Source: Rossellomorea vietnamensis
GTDB taxonomy: Bacteria; Bacillota; Bacilli; Bacillales; Bacillaceae_B
Direction: 5' to 3'
Length of the DNA: 64,000 nucleotides
NCBI RefSeq assembly: GCF_001305855.1
Contig: NZ_LIXZ01000004.1
Location: 170,120 to 234,119, forward strand
How positions within the stretch are numbered: position 1 is the first letter of the stretch; each line of letters opens with the position of its first letter. The translations under genes were made by a program, and so were the position numbers. Shown piece by piece: positions 1-8,317 of the stretch. The notes under the pieces were generated by a model. It was not told where the DNA came from, ran no database searches, and was given only the letters and a program-made list of their open reading frames with translations.

Positions 1-1
1 A

Positions 2-553
<552 letters not shown>

Positions 554-560
554 ATGAAGT

Positions 561-589
561 GGCCTTCTCATGTGAGGAGGTCTTTTTTT
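561..589 (+). terminator. Terminator of dbpA
   Basis: A nine-pair stem GGCCTTCTC/GAGGAGGTC (with G-U pairs) and a short loop are followed by seven T, 8 bases after the dbpA stop codon. Confidence 0.8.
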
Positions 590-670
590 AACATCCTGCA
601 ACATATGGCACGATATGTCGGGTTGATTCCTTTCATTCTTGCTATTCTTATGAAGAAGGAGGTCATGGAA

Positions 671-1537
671 ATGGATACATTGAAGACAATGAATGACGCT
701 TTACAATATATTGAAGAAAACCTGACGGAAGAAATAAATTATCAAGAAGTGGCAAAGCGTGCCTATTGCTCGGAATATCACTTTAAACGGATGTTTTCGT
801 TCCTTGCAGGGATTTCACTGTCGGAATATATCCGACGCCGACGTTTGACCCTGGCAGCCCTTGAGCTGCAAAACGGAGATGTAAGGGTGATTGATATAGC
901 CTTAAAATATGGCTACTCATCTCCCGATTCCTTTACGAGAGTGTTTCAAAAAATGCATGGGATCACTCCGTCACAAGCGAAAGGCCATTCACTCAAATCA
1001 TTTCCACCGATGACCTTCCAGTTATCCATCAGAGGAGGCAATGAAATGAATTATCGAATCGTAGAGAAAGAACCGTTTTCCATTGTTGGCATTATGAAGC
1101 GGGTGCCGATCATGTTTAATGGGGTTAACCCTGACATTGCAGAAATGTGGCGGAGCCTGGATGAGAAAATGATCAAGAGGTTAAAAAGTTTGTCTAATGT
1201 GGAACCACAAGGATTGATTAGTGCATCCGTCAACTTTTCCGAAGGCAGGATGGAAGAGAAGGGGGAACTTGATCATTATATTGGTGCAGCCACAACGGAG
1301 GAATGCCCCGCAGGCTTATCGAAACTTGATGTCCCTCGTCTAACTTGGGCTGTATTTGAAGCGGTCGGACCATTTCCGCACACATTGCAGCAGGTATGGG
1401 GGAGAATCTATTCCGAATGGTTTCCAACTTCAAGCTATGAACAAGCAGAGGGACCGGAGATATTGTGGAATGAAAGTAAAGATGTTAAGTCTGATTCATT
1501 TAAAAGTGAAATATGGATACCAGTCAGGAAAAAGTGA
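671..1537 (+). CDS. AraC-family regulator with GyrI-like effector domain
   Basis: A 288-residue transcription regulator. Residues ~1-105 form a double helix-turn-helix AraC domain ([13 protein letters not shown], then [14 protein letters not shown] and [24 protein letters not shown]). Residues ~125-288 resemble the GyrI-like/AraC effector-binding fold that takes small ligands. The frame is open further upstream, but the start at 671 is preferred: AAGGAGG ends 8 bases before it, while the ATG at 665 sits almost on the Shine-Dalgarno. It is monocistronic between two terminators. A paralogue with the same architecture lies at 44804-45661. The ligand and targets are unknown; such proteins often respond to xenobiotics (family inference). 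Confidence 0.85.
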   Translation: MDTLKTMNDALQYIEENLTEEINYQEVAKRAYCSEYHFKRMFSFLAGISLSEYIRRRRLTLAALELQNGDVRVIDIALKYGYSSPDSFTRVFQKMHGITPSQAKGHSLKSFPPMTFQLSIRGGNEMNYRIVEKEPFSIVGIMKRVPIMFNGVNPDIAEMWRSLDEKMIKRLKSLSNVEPQGLISASVNFSEGRMEEKGELDHYIGAATTEECPAGLSKLDVPRLTWAVFEAVGPFPHTLQQVWGRIYSEWFPTSSYEQAEGPEILWNESKDVKSDSFKSEIWIPVRKK

Positions 1538-1545
1538 GGAAGAAG

Positions 1546-1577
1546 CAGCGAATTCGTTTGGATTCGTTGTTTTTTTA
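1546..1577 (+). terminator. Terminator of the AraC-family gene
   Basis: The stem CAGCGAAT/ATTCGTTG with an 8-base loop is followed by eight T, just after the stop at 1537. Confidence 0.8.
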
Positions 1578-1642
1578 TTGTGGTCGACATTTATATTTAG
1601 GGAGGAATCCTGGAAAGTTACTAACGTTATAGAAAAATAATA

Positions 1643-1671
1643 TTGTAATCGCTTTCAAACTGTTGTACTAT
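1643..1671 (+). promoter_or_regulatory. Sigma-A promoter of the lacI-type gene
   Basis: TTGTAA (1643-1648), a 17-base spacer and TACTAT (1666-1671) make a good sigma-A promoter. The start point would be near 1678, with the LacI operator at about +10. Confidence 0.75.
1644..1657. promoter_or_regulatory. CcpA cre site
   Basis: TGTAATCGCTTTCA matches the Bacillus cre consensus TGWNANCGNTNWCA at every defined position and overlaps the -35 box. This predicts carbon catabolite repression of the sugar locus by CcpA. Confidence 0.7.
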
Positions 1672-1686
1672 TCAGATAAAGGAAAT

Positions 1687-1700
1687 CCGAAACGTTTTGG
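1687..1700. promoter_or_regulatory. LacI-type operator O1
   Basis: CCGAAACGTTTTGG, a near-palindrome with a central CG as expected for LacI/GalR proteins. The identical site recurs at 2775 and in reverse orientation at 2819. Its place just downstream of the start point suggests autorepression. Confidence 0.75.
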
Positions 1701-1711
1701 GAGATGTGCAA

Positions 1712-2728
1712 GTGACGACGATTAAAGATATTGCAAGAGTAGCTGGGGTGTCCGTTACAACGGTGTCAAGAGCGTTGAATGGTTACTCGGATGTCAATGA
1801 AGATACGAGAAAGAAGATCGCCCAAGTGGCAAAAGAGTTGAATTACAGCCCGAATTCCATTGCACGGAGTCTGGTGATGAAGAGATCGAAAACGATTGGA
1901 TTACTCGTTTCGGGATTCACGAAGGAAAGTGTGAAGGATAATTTTATTGTGGAAGTTCTTGCGGGCATTAATGAATTTGTATCAGGTTCTGATTACGACC
2001 TTGTGTTATTTAATACAAATTCATCGAAGCAGCGAGAAAAGACCTACACACAGCTTTGCAAGGAAAGAAGAGTGGATGGAGTGATCATACAGGGAATCAG
2101 AACCGATGATCCTTATTTACATGAAGTGGTGGAAAGTGATATCCCCTGTGTATTGATCGATATTCCTCTTGAGTCTACGAATGTAAGTCATGTGACAACG
2201 GATAATGTGTTGGGGGCTGAAAAGGCTGTCCGGCATTTAATCGATCAGCGCCACAGGAACATCGGGATGATCAATGGGCACGAGTTTGCGTTTGTCAGTC
2301 AGCAGCGGCTGGAAGGTTATCATGCCGCCTTGCGTCAAGCACAAATACAAAGTAAAGCCGACTACATCGTAAACGGTGCTTTTACTGAAGAAAGCGGAAG
2401 GGTAGCAGCACATGGATTGCTTTCATCAAACCCGGAAATCACAGCCCTCTTTTGCGCCAGTGATTTAATGGCCATCGGGGCAATGAACGCTGCAAAAGAG
2501 TTAGATATTAAAATCCCGGAAGATCTTTCGATTGTTGGATATGATGATATCCTGCTTGCTTCGTATGTAAGCCCGAAGCTTACGACCATCCAACAAAATA
2601 AATTTCAATTGGGCTATGAAGCTGCGAAATTATTATTGGACTTGTTAACGAATCAATCTGAAACCCATCGAATGGTGCTGGAAACAAAGTTGATTGAGAG
2701 GGAAAGTACGAACTGTATAATCGAATAA
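1712..2728 (+). CDS. LacI-family sugar-responsive repressor
   Basis: A 338-residue LacI/GalR regulator. The N-terminus TTIKDIARVAGVSVTTVSRALNGYSDV is the classic helix-turn-helix plus hinge start. Residues ~60-335 are the periplasmic-binding-protein-like effector domain (TIGLLVSGF, ALFCASDLMAIGAMNAAKELDIKIPEDLSIVGYDD). The GTG at 1712 is chosen because it gives the canonical family N-terminus and GGGAG lies 8 bases upstream; upstream in-frame codons run into the operator. It heads the carbohydrate locus that follows. Three copies of one palindrome, at its own promoter and before the glycosidase gene, are the likely binding sites. The inducer is presumably a glucan-derived oligosaccharide (inference from neighbours). 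Confidence 0.9.
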   Translation: MTTIKDIARVAGVSVTTVSRALNGYSDVNEDTRKKIAQVAKELNYSPNSIARSLVMKRSKTIGLLVSGFTKESVKDNFIVEVLAGINEFVSGSDYDLVLFNTNSSKQREKTYTQLCKERRVDGVIIQGIRTDDPYLHEVVESDIPCVLIDIPLESTNVSHVTTDNVLGAEKAVRHLIDQRHRNIGMINGHEFAFVSQQRLEGYHAALRQAQIQSKADYIVNGAFTEESGRVAAHGLLSSNPEITALFCASDLMAIGAMNAAKELDIKIPEDLSIVGYDDILLASYVSPKLTTIQQNKFQLGYEAAKLLLDLLTNQSETHRMVLETKLIERESTNCIIE

Positions 2729-2763
2729 TAGTTGGTGTGTAATCTCAAGCACCAGCCATTATT
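2724..2763. other. Long hairpin at the end of the lacI-type gene
   Basis: AATAATAGTTGGTG can pair with CACCAGCCATTATT (14 positions, G-U and one mismatch) across a 12-base loop that overlaps the stop codon region. No T-run follows, so it may stabilise or process the transcript rather than terminate it. Confidence 0.4.
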
Positions 2764-2774
2764 CGGGAGCAAAT

Positions 2775-2788
2775 CCGAAACGTTTTGG
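2775..2788. promoter_or_regulatory. LacI-type operator O2
   Basis: CCGAAACGTTTTGG, identical to O1 and with the same flanking AAAT before it. It lies 44 bp centre to centre from O3, about four helical turns, which suits looping or cooperative repression. Confidence 0.75.
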
Positions 2789-2818
2789 GTGAAATGGATA
2801 TATTTTTTTACACTTTTT

Positions 2819-2832
2819 CCAAAACGTTTCGG
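2819..2832. promoter_or_regulatory. LacI-type operator O3
   Basis: CCAAAACGTTTCGG is the exact reverse complement of O1 and O2 and lies 39 bases before the start codon of the debranching-type gene. Confidence 0.75.
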
Positions 2833-2871
2833 AAATCGTTAAAACAATGTGTAAAAGTAGGAGGAACCGAT

Positions 2872-4980
2872 ATGAATTACAGAGTGATTAAAGAAAACAA
2901 CTTATTTCTTCTTACAGATGAACAGGGAGATATCACTTCAGAGCATAGTTACGGGTTGGGTTTATACAAGAATGATACGAGGTATTTAAGCAAGTTAAAT
3001 GTGAAAATCAATAATCAAAAACCGATTCTATTACATTCTGATGGATCTGAAAATTATATGTCTACGATTCTATCGACAAATCCCCACCAGGAAGAGGAGG
3101 GCAATCTTATTCTGTGGCGAGAATCCGTCGAGATTGAACGTAAGCGCTTTATTTATGATGACGTTTTATATGAAACGATAAAAACAAAAAACTATTACCC
3201 AAAGCCGGTCTCGTTTGAGTTGAGTATAGAAGTCGATGTGGACTTTAACGATATGTTTATCGTACGCGGCTTCCAAACGGGAAAGGTAGGAAAACGAACC
3301 GGACAGAAAGTGGAAGATCAATCCCTCATCTTCCAATACGAAGGGGCAGACGGTATCAATCGCGCGACCAACATTCACTGGGATGCAGAGGCGAAACATG
3401 TGAATGAAACCGGAGAGGTCACATTCCAAGTGGAGATTCATCATGAGGAAGAGCAATCCATTACATTTATGATCGTGCCCTTGGAAAATGAGGAAACGAG
3501 AGATGATATCTTACCTGTCGAAGAGGCTCTACAAAGATTAAGAGTGTCTTATAAAGAATGGTCCGCTGGGTTAACAAAGGTAGAAACCGATCACGAACCG
3601 CTTCAGCGTCTGGTGGACAGAGGATTATCAGATCTTAGAGTGTTATTGAACGACACTGGATACGGAAAGTTTCCTGTAGCTGGCCTACCTTGGTTCGGGG
3701 TTCCATTTGGTCGGGATAGTCTTATTGCGGCGCTGCAAATGATCGCCTTCCAGCCACAGGTTGCAAAAGGTACCCTGTTCACGATGGCGAGCGAGCAAGG
3801 AACGAAGATGGATCCCTGGAGAGACGAACAACCAGGGAAGATCATGCATGAAATTCGCTACGGAGAGCTTGCAAATACGAATCAGATTCCGTTCACGCCT
3901 TATTACGGGACGATTGATGCCACTCCGTTATTCCTTGTCCTTCTAACGGAGTATGTGAAATGGACAGGGGATTTCGGCACATTCCAAAGACTTTCTGACA
4001 ACGTAAAGAACGCGTTAAAGTGGATCGATCAATATGGAGATCGGGATGGAGACCTCTTCCTTGAGTATCACCAGGAATCTTCCAAAGGAATTGCCAATCA
4101 GGGCTGGAAGGATTCCGGGGATTCCATCGTTCACCGAAACGGAGACTATGCGGATACGCCGATTGCCCTGGTAGAGGTCCAAGGCTATGTGTACCAGGCA
4201 AAACGGGGACTGGCTGCCATTTATGAAGCACTTGAGGACCATGAGACAACTTCCAGATTAAAGGCAGAAGCGAAAAATCTCCAAGAGCGATTTGAACAGG
4301 AGTTTTGGATGGATGACCTTGAATTCTACGCCATTGCTCTTGATCGAAAGAAAGAAAAGGTAGGTACGATTACATCGAATCCAGGTCATGTGTTGTTTTC
4401 CGAGATAATGACAGGTGATCGCGCTGAAAAAGTCAGTCAAACATTAACAGGTGACAGCATGTTCTCCGGTTACGGAATCCGTACGATGGGGAAAGGGGAA
4501 GCTGGCTATAACCCGATGAGCTACCATGATGGAAGTGTCTGGCCTCATGATAATAGTATGACTTTGCTCGGATTAAGCAAGCTGGGATTAACGGCTGAAG
4601 CCAAGAAGGTCATGAGTGGGCTGATTGAGGCGTCCCATCATTTCGAATACGACCGTCTTCCCGAATTATTCTGTGGATACGAGTCAACAATCGGAAAGGC
4701 AGTAAAGTATCCTGTCGCATGTTCTCCGCAAGCATGGGCAGCAGGGACACCTCTTGTGTTTGTTCAATCTTTATTGGGGCTTTTCCCGAACAGCCTTCAA
4801 AAAGAGATCCATTTACATCCGATTTTACTCAATGGGATGAATACCTTGACGGTTCAAAATATAGCGATTGGTGATGGAGTGCTTTCTCTCTCCGTGGTGC
4901 GAAATGGGGACAAAGTAGAGACCACGATTATGGAAAACTCAACCGGCTATGACATTGTTAAAGAAAAACAAACAGTTTAG
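2872..4980 (+). CDS. Amylo-alpha-1,6-glucosidase / glycogen-debranching-type glycosidase
   Basis: A 702-residue cytoplasmic glycosidase (no signal peptide). The N-terminal ~200 residues (FLLTDEQGDI...SYGLGLYKNDTRYLSKL) match the GDE_N_bis domain. The rest is an (alpha/alpha)6-barrel of the debranching/GH63-like group with WFGVPFGRDS at ~275-285 and YHDGSVWPHDNSM at ~550-563, regions that carry catalytic acidic residues in this family. ATG 2872 has AGGAGGA upstream; the open frame further upstream overlaps operators and is not used. It is followed 56 bases later by the binding protein of an ABC importer, so it probably cleaves the imported oligosaccharide. The exact substrate is unknown: maltodextrin, isomalto-oligosaccharide or another alpha-glucoside are all possible. 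Confidence 0.82.
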   Translation: MNYRVIKENNLFLLTDEQGDITSEHSYGLGLYKNDTRYLSKLNVKINNQKPILLHSDGSENYMSTILSTNPHQEEEGNLILWRESVEIERKRFIYDDVLYETIKTKNYYPKPVSFELSIEVDVDFNDMFIVRGFQTGKVGKRTGQKVEDQSLIFQYEGADGINRATNIHWDAEAKHVNETGEVTFQVEIHHEEEQSITFMIVPLENEETRDDILPVEEALQRLRVSYKEWSAGLTKVETDHEPLQRLVDRGLSDLRVLLNDTGYGKFPVAGLPWFGVPFGRDSLIAALQMIAFQPQVAKGTLFTMASEQGTKMDPWRDEQPGKIMHEIRYGELANTNQIPFTPYYGTIDATPLFLVLLTEYVKWTGDFGTFQRLSDNVKNALKWIDQYGDRDGDLFLEYHQESSKGIANQGWKDSGDSIVHRNGDYADTPIALVEVQGYVYQAKRGLAAIYEALEDHETTSRLKAEAKNLQERFEQEFWMDDLEFYAIALDRKKEKVGTITSNPGHVLFSEIMTGDRAEKVSQTLTGDSMFSGYGIRTMGKGEAGYNPMSYHDGSVWPHDNSMTLLGLSKLGLTAEAKKVMSGLIEASHHFEYDRLPELFCGYESTIGKAVKYPVACSPQAWAAGTPLVFVQSLLGLFPNSLQKEIHLHPILLNGMNTLTVQNIAIGDGVLSLSVVRNGDKVETTIMENSTGYDIVKEKQTV

Positions 4981-5036
4981 GTACACCTGGGAATAAGCTT
5001 CCTATTTTTTATAAATCAATAAAGGGGTTGGAAGAA

Positions 5037-6290
5037 ATGGTGAAAATGAAGTGGATGGCGAGTTTAGGAATGACGACGATGTTAGTGGGGTCAGTGCTTG
5101 CAGGCTGCAGCGGTTCGGATGAGAAAGCAAGTTCAAACGGCGGGGAAAATGGTGAAAAGGTCGAAATTACCCTCGCAGGCTGGGGAGGGAATCCTTCAGA
5201 GCAAAAGCTCCTGAAGCAGACACTTGCTGACTTTGAAGAGAAGCATCCAAATATCGATGTGAAGCACGAAGTCATTTCTGAGCAGTACATGGATGTCTTG
5301 AAAACAAGACTAATCGGTGGAGAAGGGCCGGATGTCTTCTATCTTGATGCCCTGGAAGCACCTGCCCTGATTGATACCGGGGTTGTTGAACCACTGGATG
5401 ATTATGTGACGGAAGACTTTGATGTGAAAGATTTCGAAAAGCCGATGCTTGAAGCATTTCAAGTCGATGGAAAAACGTATGGATTTCCGAAAGATTACAG
5501 TACTTTAGCGCTCTTCTATAATAAGAAGATGTTTGAGGAGGCGGGTGTCGAAGTTCCGAAAACATGGGAAGAACTCCGGGAAGTTTCAAAAGCACTTACG
5601 AAAGATGGCGTCTATGGATTTGGTGTGGCTCCTGAGCTCGCCCGCCTTTACCACATCGCCCAGGCAACGGGTGGGGAAGTCGTGAAGGATGATCAAGCGA
5701 ACTTTGCTTCTGATAAAGTGGTGAATGCCCTTCAGCCAATCATCGACCAGCATAACAAAGACAAAACCTCTGCTCAGGCTTCAGAAGTGGGAGCGAACTG
5801 GGGTGGAGAAATGTTCGGTCAAGGAAAAGCGGCCATGGTCATCGAAGGAAACTGGGCGATTCCATTTTTAGAGGATACATTCCCTGATGTAGAATACGGA
5901 ACGGCTGAATTACCGACCATTGATGGAAAAAAAGGAACAATGGCTTACACGGTAGGATATGTAATGAATGCTGCATCTGAAAAGAAGGAAGCTTCATGGG
6001 AATTGATTTCTTATCTGACAGGTAAAGAAGGAATGGAAACTTGGACGTCCAAAGGTTTTGCCCTTCCGACACGGAAGTCAGTTGCTGAAAAATTGGGGTA
6101 TGACAAAGATGAATTACGGGGTGCCCTCGTATCAGGAGCACCATATGCAACAGTTTGGGCAGAAGGAAAGAATCTGCCGATCATCATGAATAACTTTAAC
6201 AACCAGTTCATCGCAGCCTTCCTCGGAGACCGCCCATTGGATGAAGCTCTGAAAGAAGCACAGGAACAGGCAAATAGCGAAATTCAATAA
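5037..6290 (+). CDS. Sugar-binding lipoprotein of ABC importer
   Basis: A 417-residue family 1 extracellular solute-binding protein (MalE/UgpB type). The signal peptide ends in the lipobox VLAGC, so the mature protein starts at Cys and is anchored to the outer face of the membrane. Typical blocks are VEITLAGWGGNPSEQKLLKQTLADFEEKHP at the domain start, DVFYLDALEAP, and GKAAMVIEGNWAI. ATG 5037 has AAAGGGG 9 bases upstream. It sits between the glycosidase and two permease genes; the 154-base gap after it holds an inverted repeat that could trim transcript levels of the permeases relative to the binding protein (inference). Confidence 0.9.
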   Translation: MVKMKWMASLGMTTMLVGSVLAGCSGSDEKASSNGGENGEKVEITLAGWGGNPSEQKLLKQTLADFEEKHPNIDVKHEVISEQYMDVLKTRLIGGEGPDVFYLDALEAPALIDTGVVEPLDDYVTEDFDVKDFEKPMLEAFQVDGKTYGFPKDYSTLALFYNKKMFEEAGVEVPKTWEELREVSKALTKDGVYGFGVAPELARLYHIAQATGGEVVKDDQANFASDKVVNALQPIIDQHNKDKTSAQASEVGANWGGEMFGQGKAAMVIEGNWAIPFLEDTFPDVEYGTAELPTIDGKKGTMAYTVGYVMNAASEKKEASWELISYLTGKEGMETWTSKGFALPTRKSVAEKLGYDKDELRGALVSGAPYATVWAEGKNLPIIMNNFNNQFIAAFLGDRPLDEALKEAQEQANSEIQ

Positions 6291-6301
6291 TCTTTCTAAA
6301 G

Positions 6302-6331
6302 GTACCTGGCACTCATGATGGTGTCAGGTAC
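6302..6331. repeat. Inverted repeat GTACCTGGCAC
   Basis: GTACCTGGCAC and GTGTCAGGTAC face each other across 8 bases, in the gap between binding-protein and permease genes. A related palindrome built on GTACCTGGTAC lies at 54666. No T-run follows, so readthrough into the permeases is expected. Confidence 0.6.
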
Positions 6332-6444
6332 AACTTTACCATTGACTGTATTCTTTCTTTTTAGGTCTTGGCTTTTAGACCTTGGCGGAAAAAATACAGG
6401 TAATCGGTGTAGTCTAACGAGACAGAGAGAAAGTAGGGATAAGA

Positions 6445-7344
6445 ATGAACAAACCATCTTCAAAAAAGAGATTAAAAGATGCAGGACAAGGATACTTATT
6501 TATGTCACCGACACTGCTGGTATTAGCCGTGTTTATCATTGGACCGATTCTATACGCCATTTTTTTATCCTTTCATAAAGTTCAACTCCTTGGTGATATG
6601 AGTTTCGATTTTGTGGCTTTCGACAATTTTACCCGGATCATGGAAGACAACCGGGCCATCATTGCATTGAAAAACACAGCCAAATATGTGCTGATCGTAG
6701 TTCCGACCCAAACCTTCCTTGCACTGGTATTAGCTGCCACGTTAAATGCAGGTTTAAAGGGTGAGAAGCTGTTCCGGATTGTCTACTTCTTGCCGACGTT
6801 AACGTCTTCAGCCGTATTGACCCTGATCTTTATGTGGATGTACAACAAAGAAGGGTTGATCAATAACGTGTTAGATAAAGTCGGTTTGCCCACCTACAAT
6901 TTCCTTGGGGATCCCGATATAGCCTTGAATGCCATCATGCTGATGAATATTTGGGCGACGGCTCCGTTTTTCATGGTCATTTATCTTGCTGCCCTTCAAG
7001 ATATTCCCGACTCGTTATACGAAGCCGCTGAACTGGACGGAGCGAATGCCATTCAGAAGTTCTTCTATGTGACGGTTCCGTTTCTCAGACCGGTTACATC
7101 TTTCGTCGTGATCATGGGAGTCATCGGCACATTCCAGTTATTTGATCAATCGTATATCTTCTCAGGTGGATCCGGGGGACCCAATAACTCGACGTTAACG
7201 GTCGTGCTCTTAATCTATCAATACGCGTTTAAATCATTGGGATCCATGGGATATGCAGCGGCCCTTGCCTTTGCACTAGCTCTCATCATCCTGGTGGCCA
7301 CCTTGATACAACGGAAATTCTCTAAAGAAGAATCACTCTATTAA
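6445..7344 (+). CDS. ABC sugar permease, MalF-type
   Basis: A 299-residue membrane protein of the MalF/UgpA family with about six transmembrane helices. The EAA loop that contacts the ATPase is YEAAELDGANAIQKFFYVTVPFLRP (about residues 190-215), with the conserved EAA---G pattern. It forms a heterodimer with the next gene product, whose start lies 15 bases downstream. The Shine-Dalgarno is modest. No ATPase gene is in the locus, so the importer probably borrows a shared MsmX-like ATPase encoded elsewhere (family knowledge from Bacillus plus inference). Confidence 0.9.
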   Translation: MNKPSSKKRLKDAGQGYLFMSPTLLVLAVFIIGPILYAIFLSFHKVQLLGDMSFDFVAFDNFTRIMEDNRAIIALKNTAKYVLIVVPTQTFLALVLAATLNAGLKGEKLFRIVYFLPTLTSSAVLTLIFMWMYNKEGLINNVLDKVGLPTYNFLGDPDIALNAIMLMNIWATAPFFMVIYLAALQDIPDSLYEAAELDGANAIQKFFYVTVPFLRPVTSFVVIMGVIGTFQLFDQSYIFSGGSGGPNNSTLTVVLLIYQYAFKSLGSMGYAAALAFALALIILVATLIQRKFSKEESLY

Positions 7345-7359
7345 TGGGGGGACTAAAGC

Positions 7360-8190
7360 ATGAATTCAAAGAAAAAGACGTTCAGTAAACGTCTCCTGTA
7401 TATTGTCTTGATTGGCTATGCCATCACGACCCTGATCCCATTCCTTTGGGCACTGTCTTCTTCATTTAAAACGCTGGAAGAAATCATAAGCGGGACAATG
7501 AACTTCATACCAAAGAATTTCACTTTAGACAATTATAAACAAATCTTCATCAAACAAGAGTTGTTTCCAAGATGGCTGTTCAACAGTCTGTTCATTGCTG
7601 TAGTCGGTACCGGGTTGAATATCATTTTTAATTCTATGTCGGGTTATGCCTTGGCAAGGTTGAGCTTTCCAGGAAAAAAGGCACTGTTCATCATGATCCT
7701 GGCTGTCCTGATGATCCCTGCACAGGTCACCATGATCCCGAACTACTTAATTTTAAAGGAAATCGGATGGCTTAATTCGTATCAAGGGATGATCGTACCG
7801 GCCATGATCAATGCGACCTTCATCTTCATGATGAGACAATTCTTCATCAATTTCCCAAAGGAACTGGAAGAGGCTGCCCAAATCGATGGTCTCAGCCGTT
7901 TCGGTATCTTCTTTAAAGTGGTATTGCCATTGGCAAAACCGGCCCTGGCTGCCCAGGCAATCTTTGTCTTTATGGGCTTTTGGAATAACTTCATGACTCC
8001 ATTGATCGTCATGACCGATACAGAAATGTATACCTTGCCGTTAGGGTTGAACACCTTCAAAGGACAGTATGTCAGCTATTGGAATTACATCATGGCAGCA
8101 TCAATGGTGTTTACACTTCCCGTTCTGTTGTTGTATGCATTCTTTAATCGGTACTTTATTAAGGGGATTTCGTTTACAGGGGGGAAATAG
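7360..8190 (+). CDS. ABC sugar permease, MalG-type
   Basis: A 276-residue partner permease with about six helices. Its EAA loop reads LEEAAQIDGLSRFGIFFKVVLPLAKPALA. The start has a run of G (GGGGGGA) as Shine-Dalgarno. It ends the LacI-regulated carbohydrate locus, with a terminator directly after. The protein should form the membrane channel with the MalF-type subunit and receive sugar from the lipoprotein. Confidence 0.9.
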   Translation: MNSKKKTFSKRLLYIVLIGYAITTLIPFLWALSSSFKTLEEIISGTMNFIPKNFTLDNYKQIFIKQELFPRWLFNSLFIAVVGTGLNIIFNSMSGYALARLSFPGKKALFIMILAVLMIPAQVTMIPNYLILKEIGWLNSYQGMIVPAMINATFIFMMRQFFINFPKELEEAAQIDGLSRFGIFFKVVLPLAKPALAAQAIFVFMGFWNNFMTPLIVMTDTEMYTLPLGLNTFKGQYVSYWNYIMAASMVFTLPVLLLYAFFNRYFIKGISFTGGK

Positions 8191-8195
8191 CATTT

Positions 8196-8228
8196 GGGGG
8201 AGCTTCTGAAGCGGAAGCTCTCTTTTTT
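8196..8228 (+). terminator. Terminator of the sugar importer locus
   Basis: The stem GAGCTTC/GAAGCTC with a 7-base loop, extended by G-U pairs, is followed by a T-rich tract. Confidence 0.85.
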
Positions 8229-8317
8229 GAGTTAATTGTGGTACATATAAGTTGCCATGACCGAATCAATTATGATGACTAAAAAAGCGAACCCTATAAG
8301 GATTCGCCTCTATTAAA

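Noticed and set aside
2785..2871. Earlier start of the debranching-type gene
   Set aside because: The extension overlaps two operators and lacks a ribosome site, while ATG 2872 has a strong one.
3893..4249. Antisense open frames inside the glycosidase and other genes
   Set aside because: Long reverse frames here and elsewhere (for example 15784-16149, 19395-19498 region, 24129-24557) are shadows of conserved genes, without ribosome sites or recognisable protein patterns.
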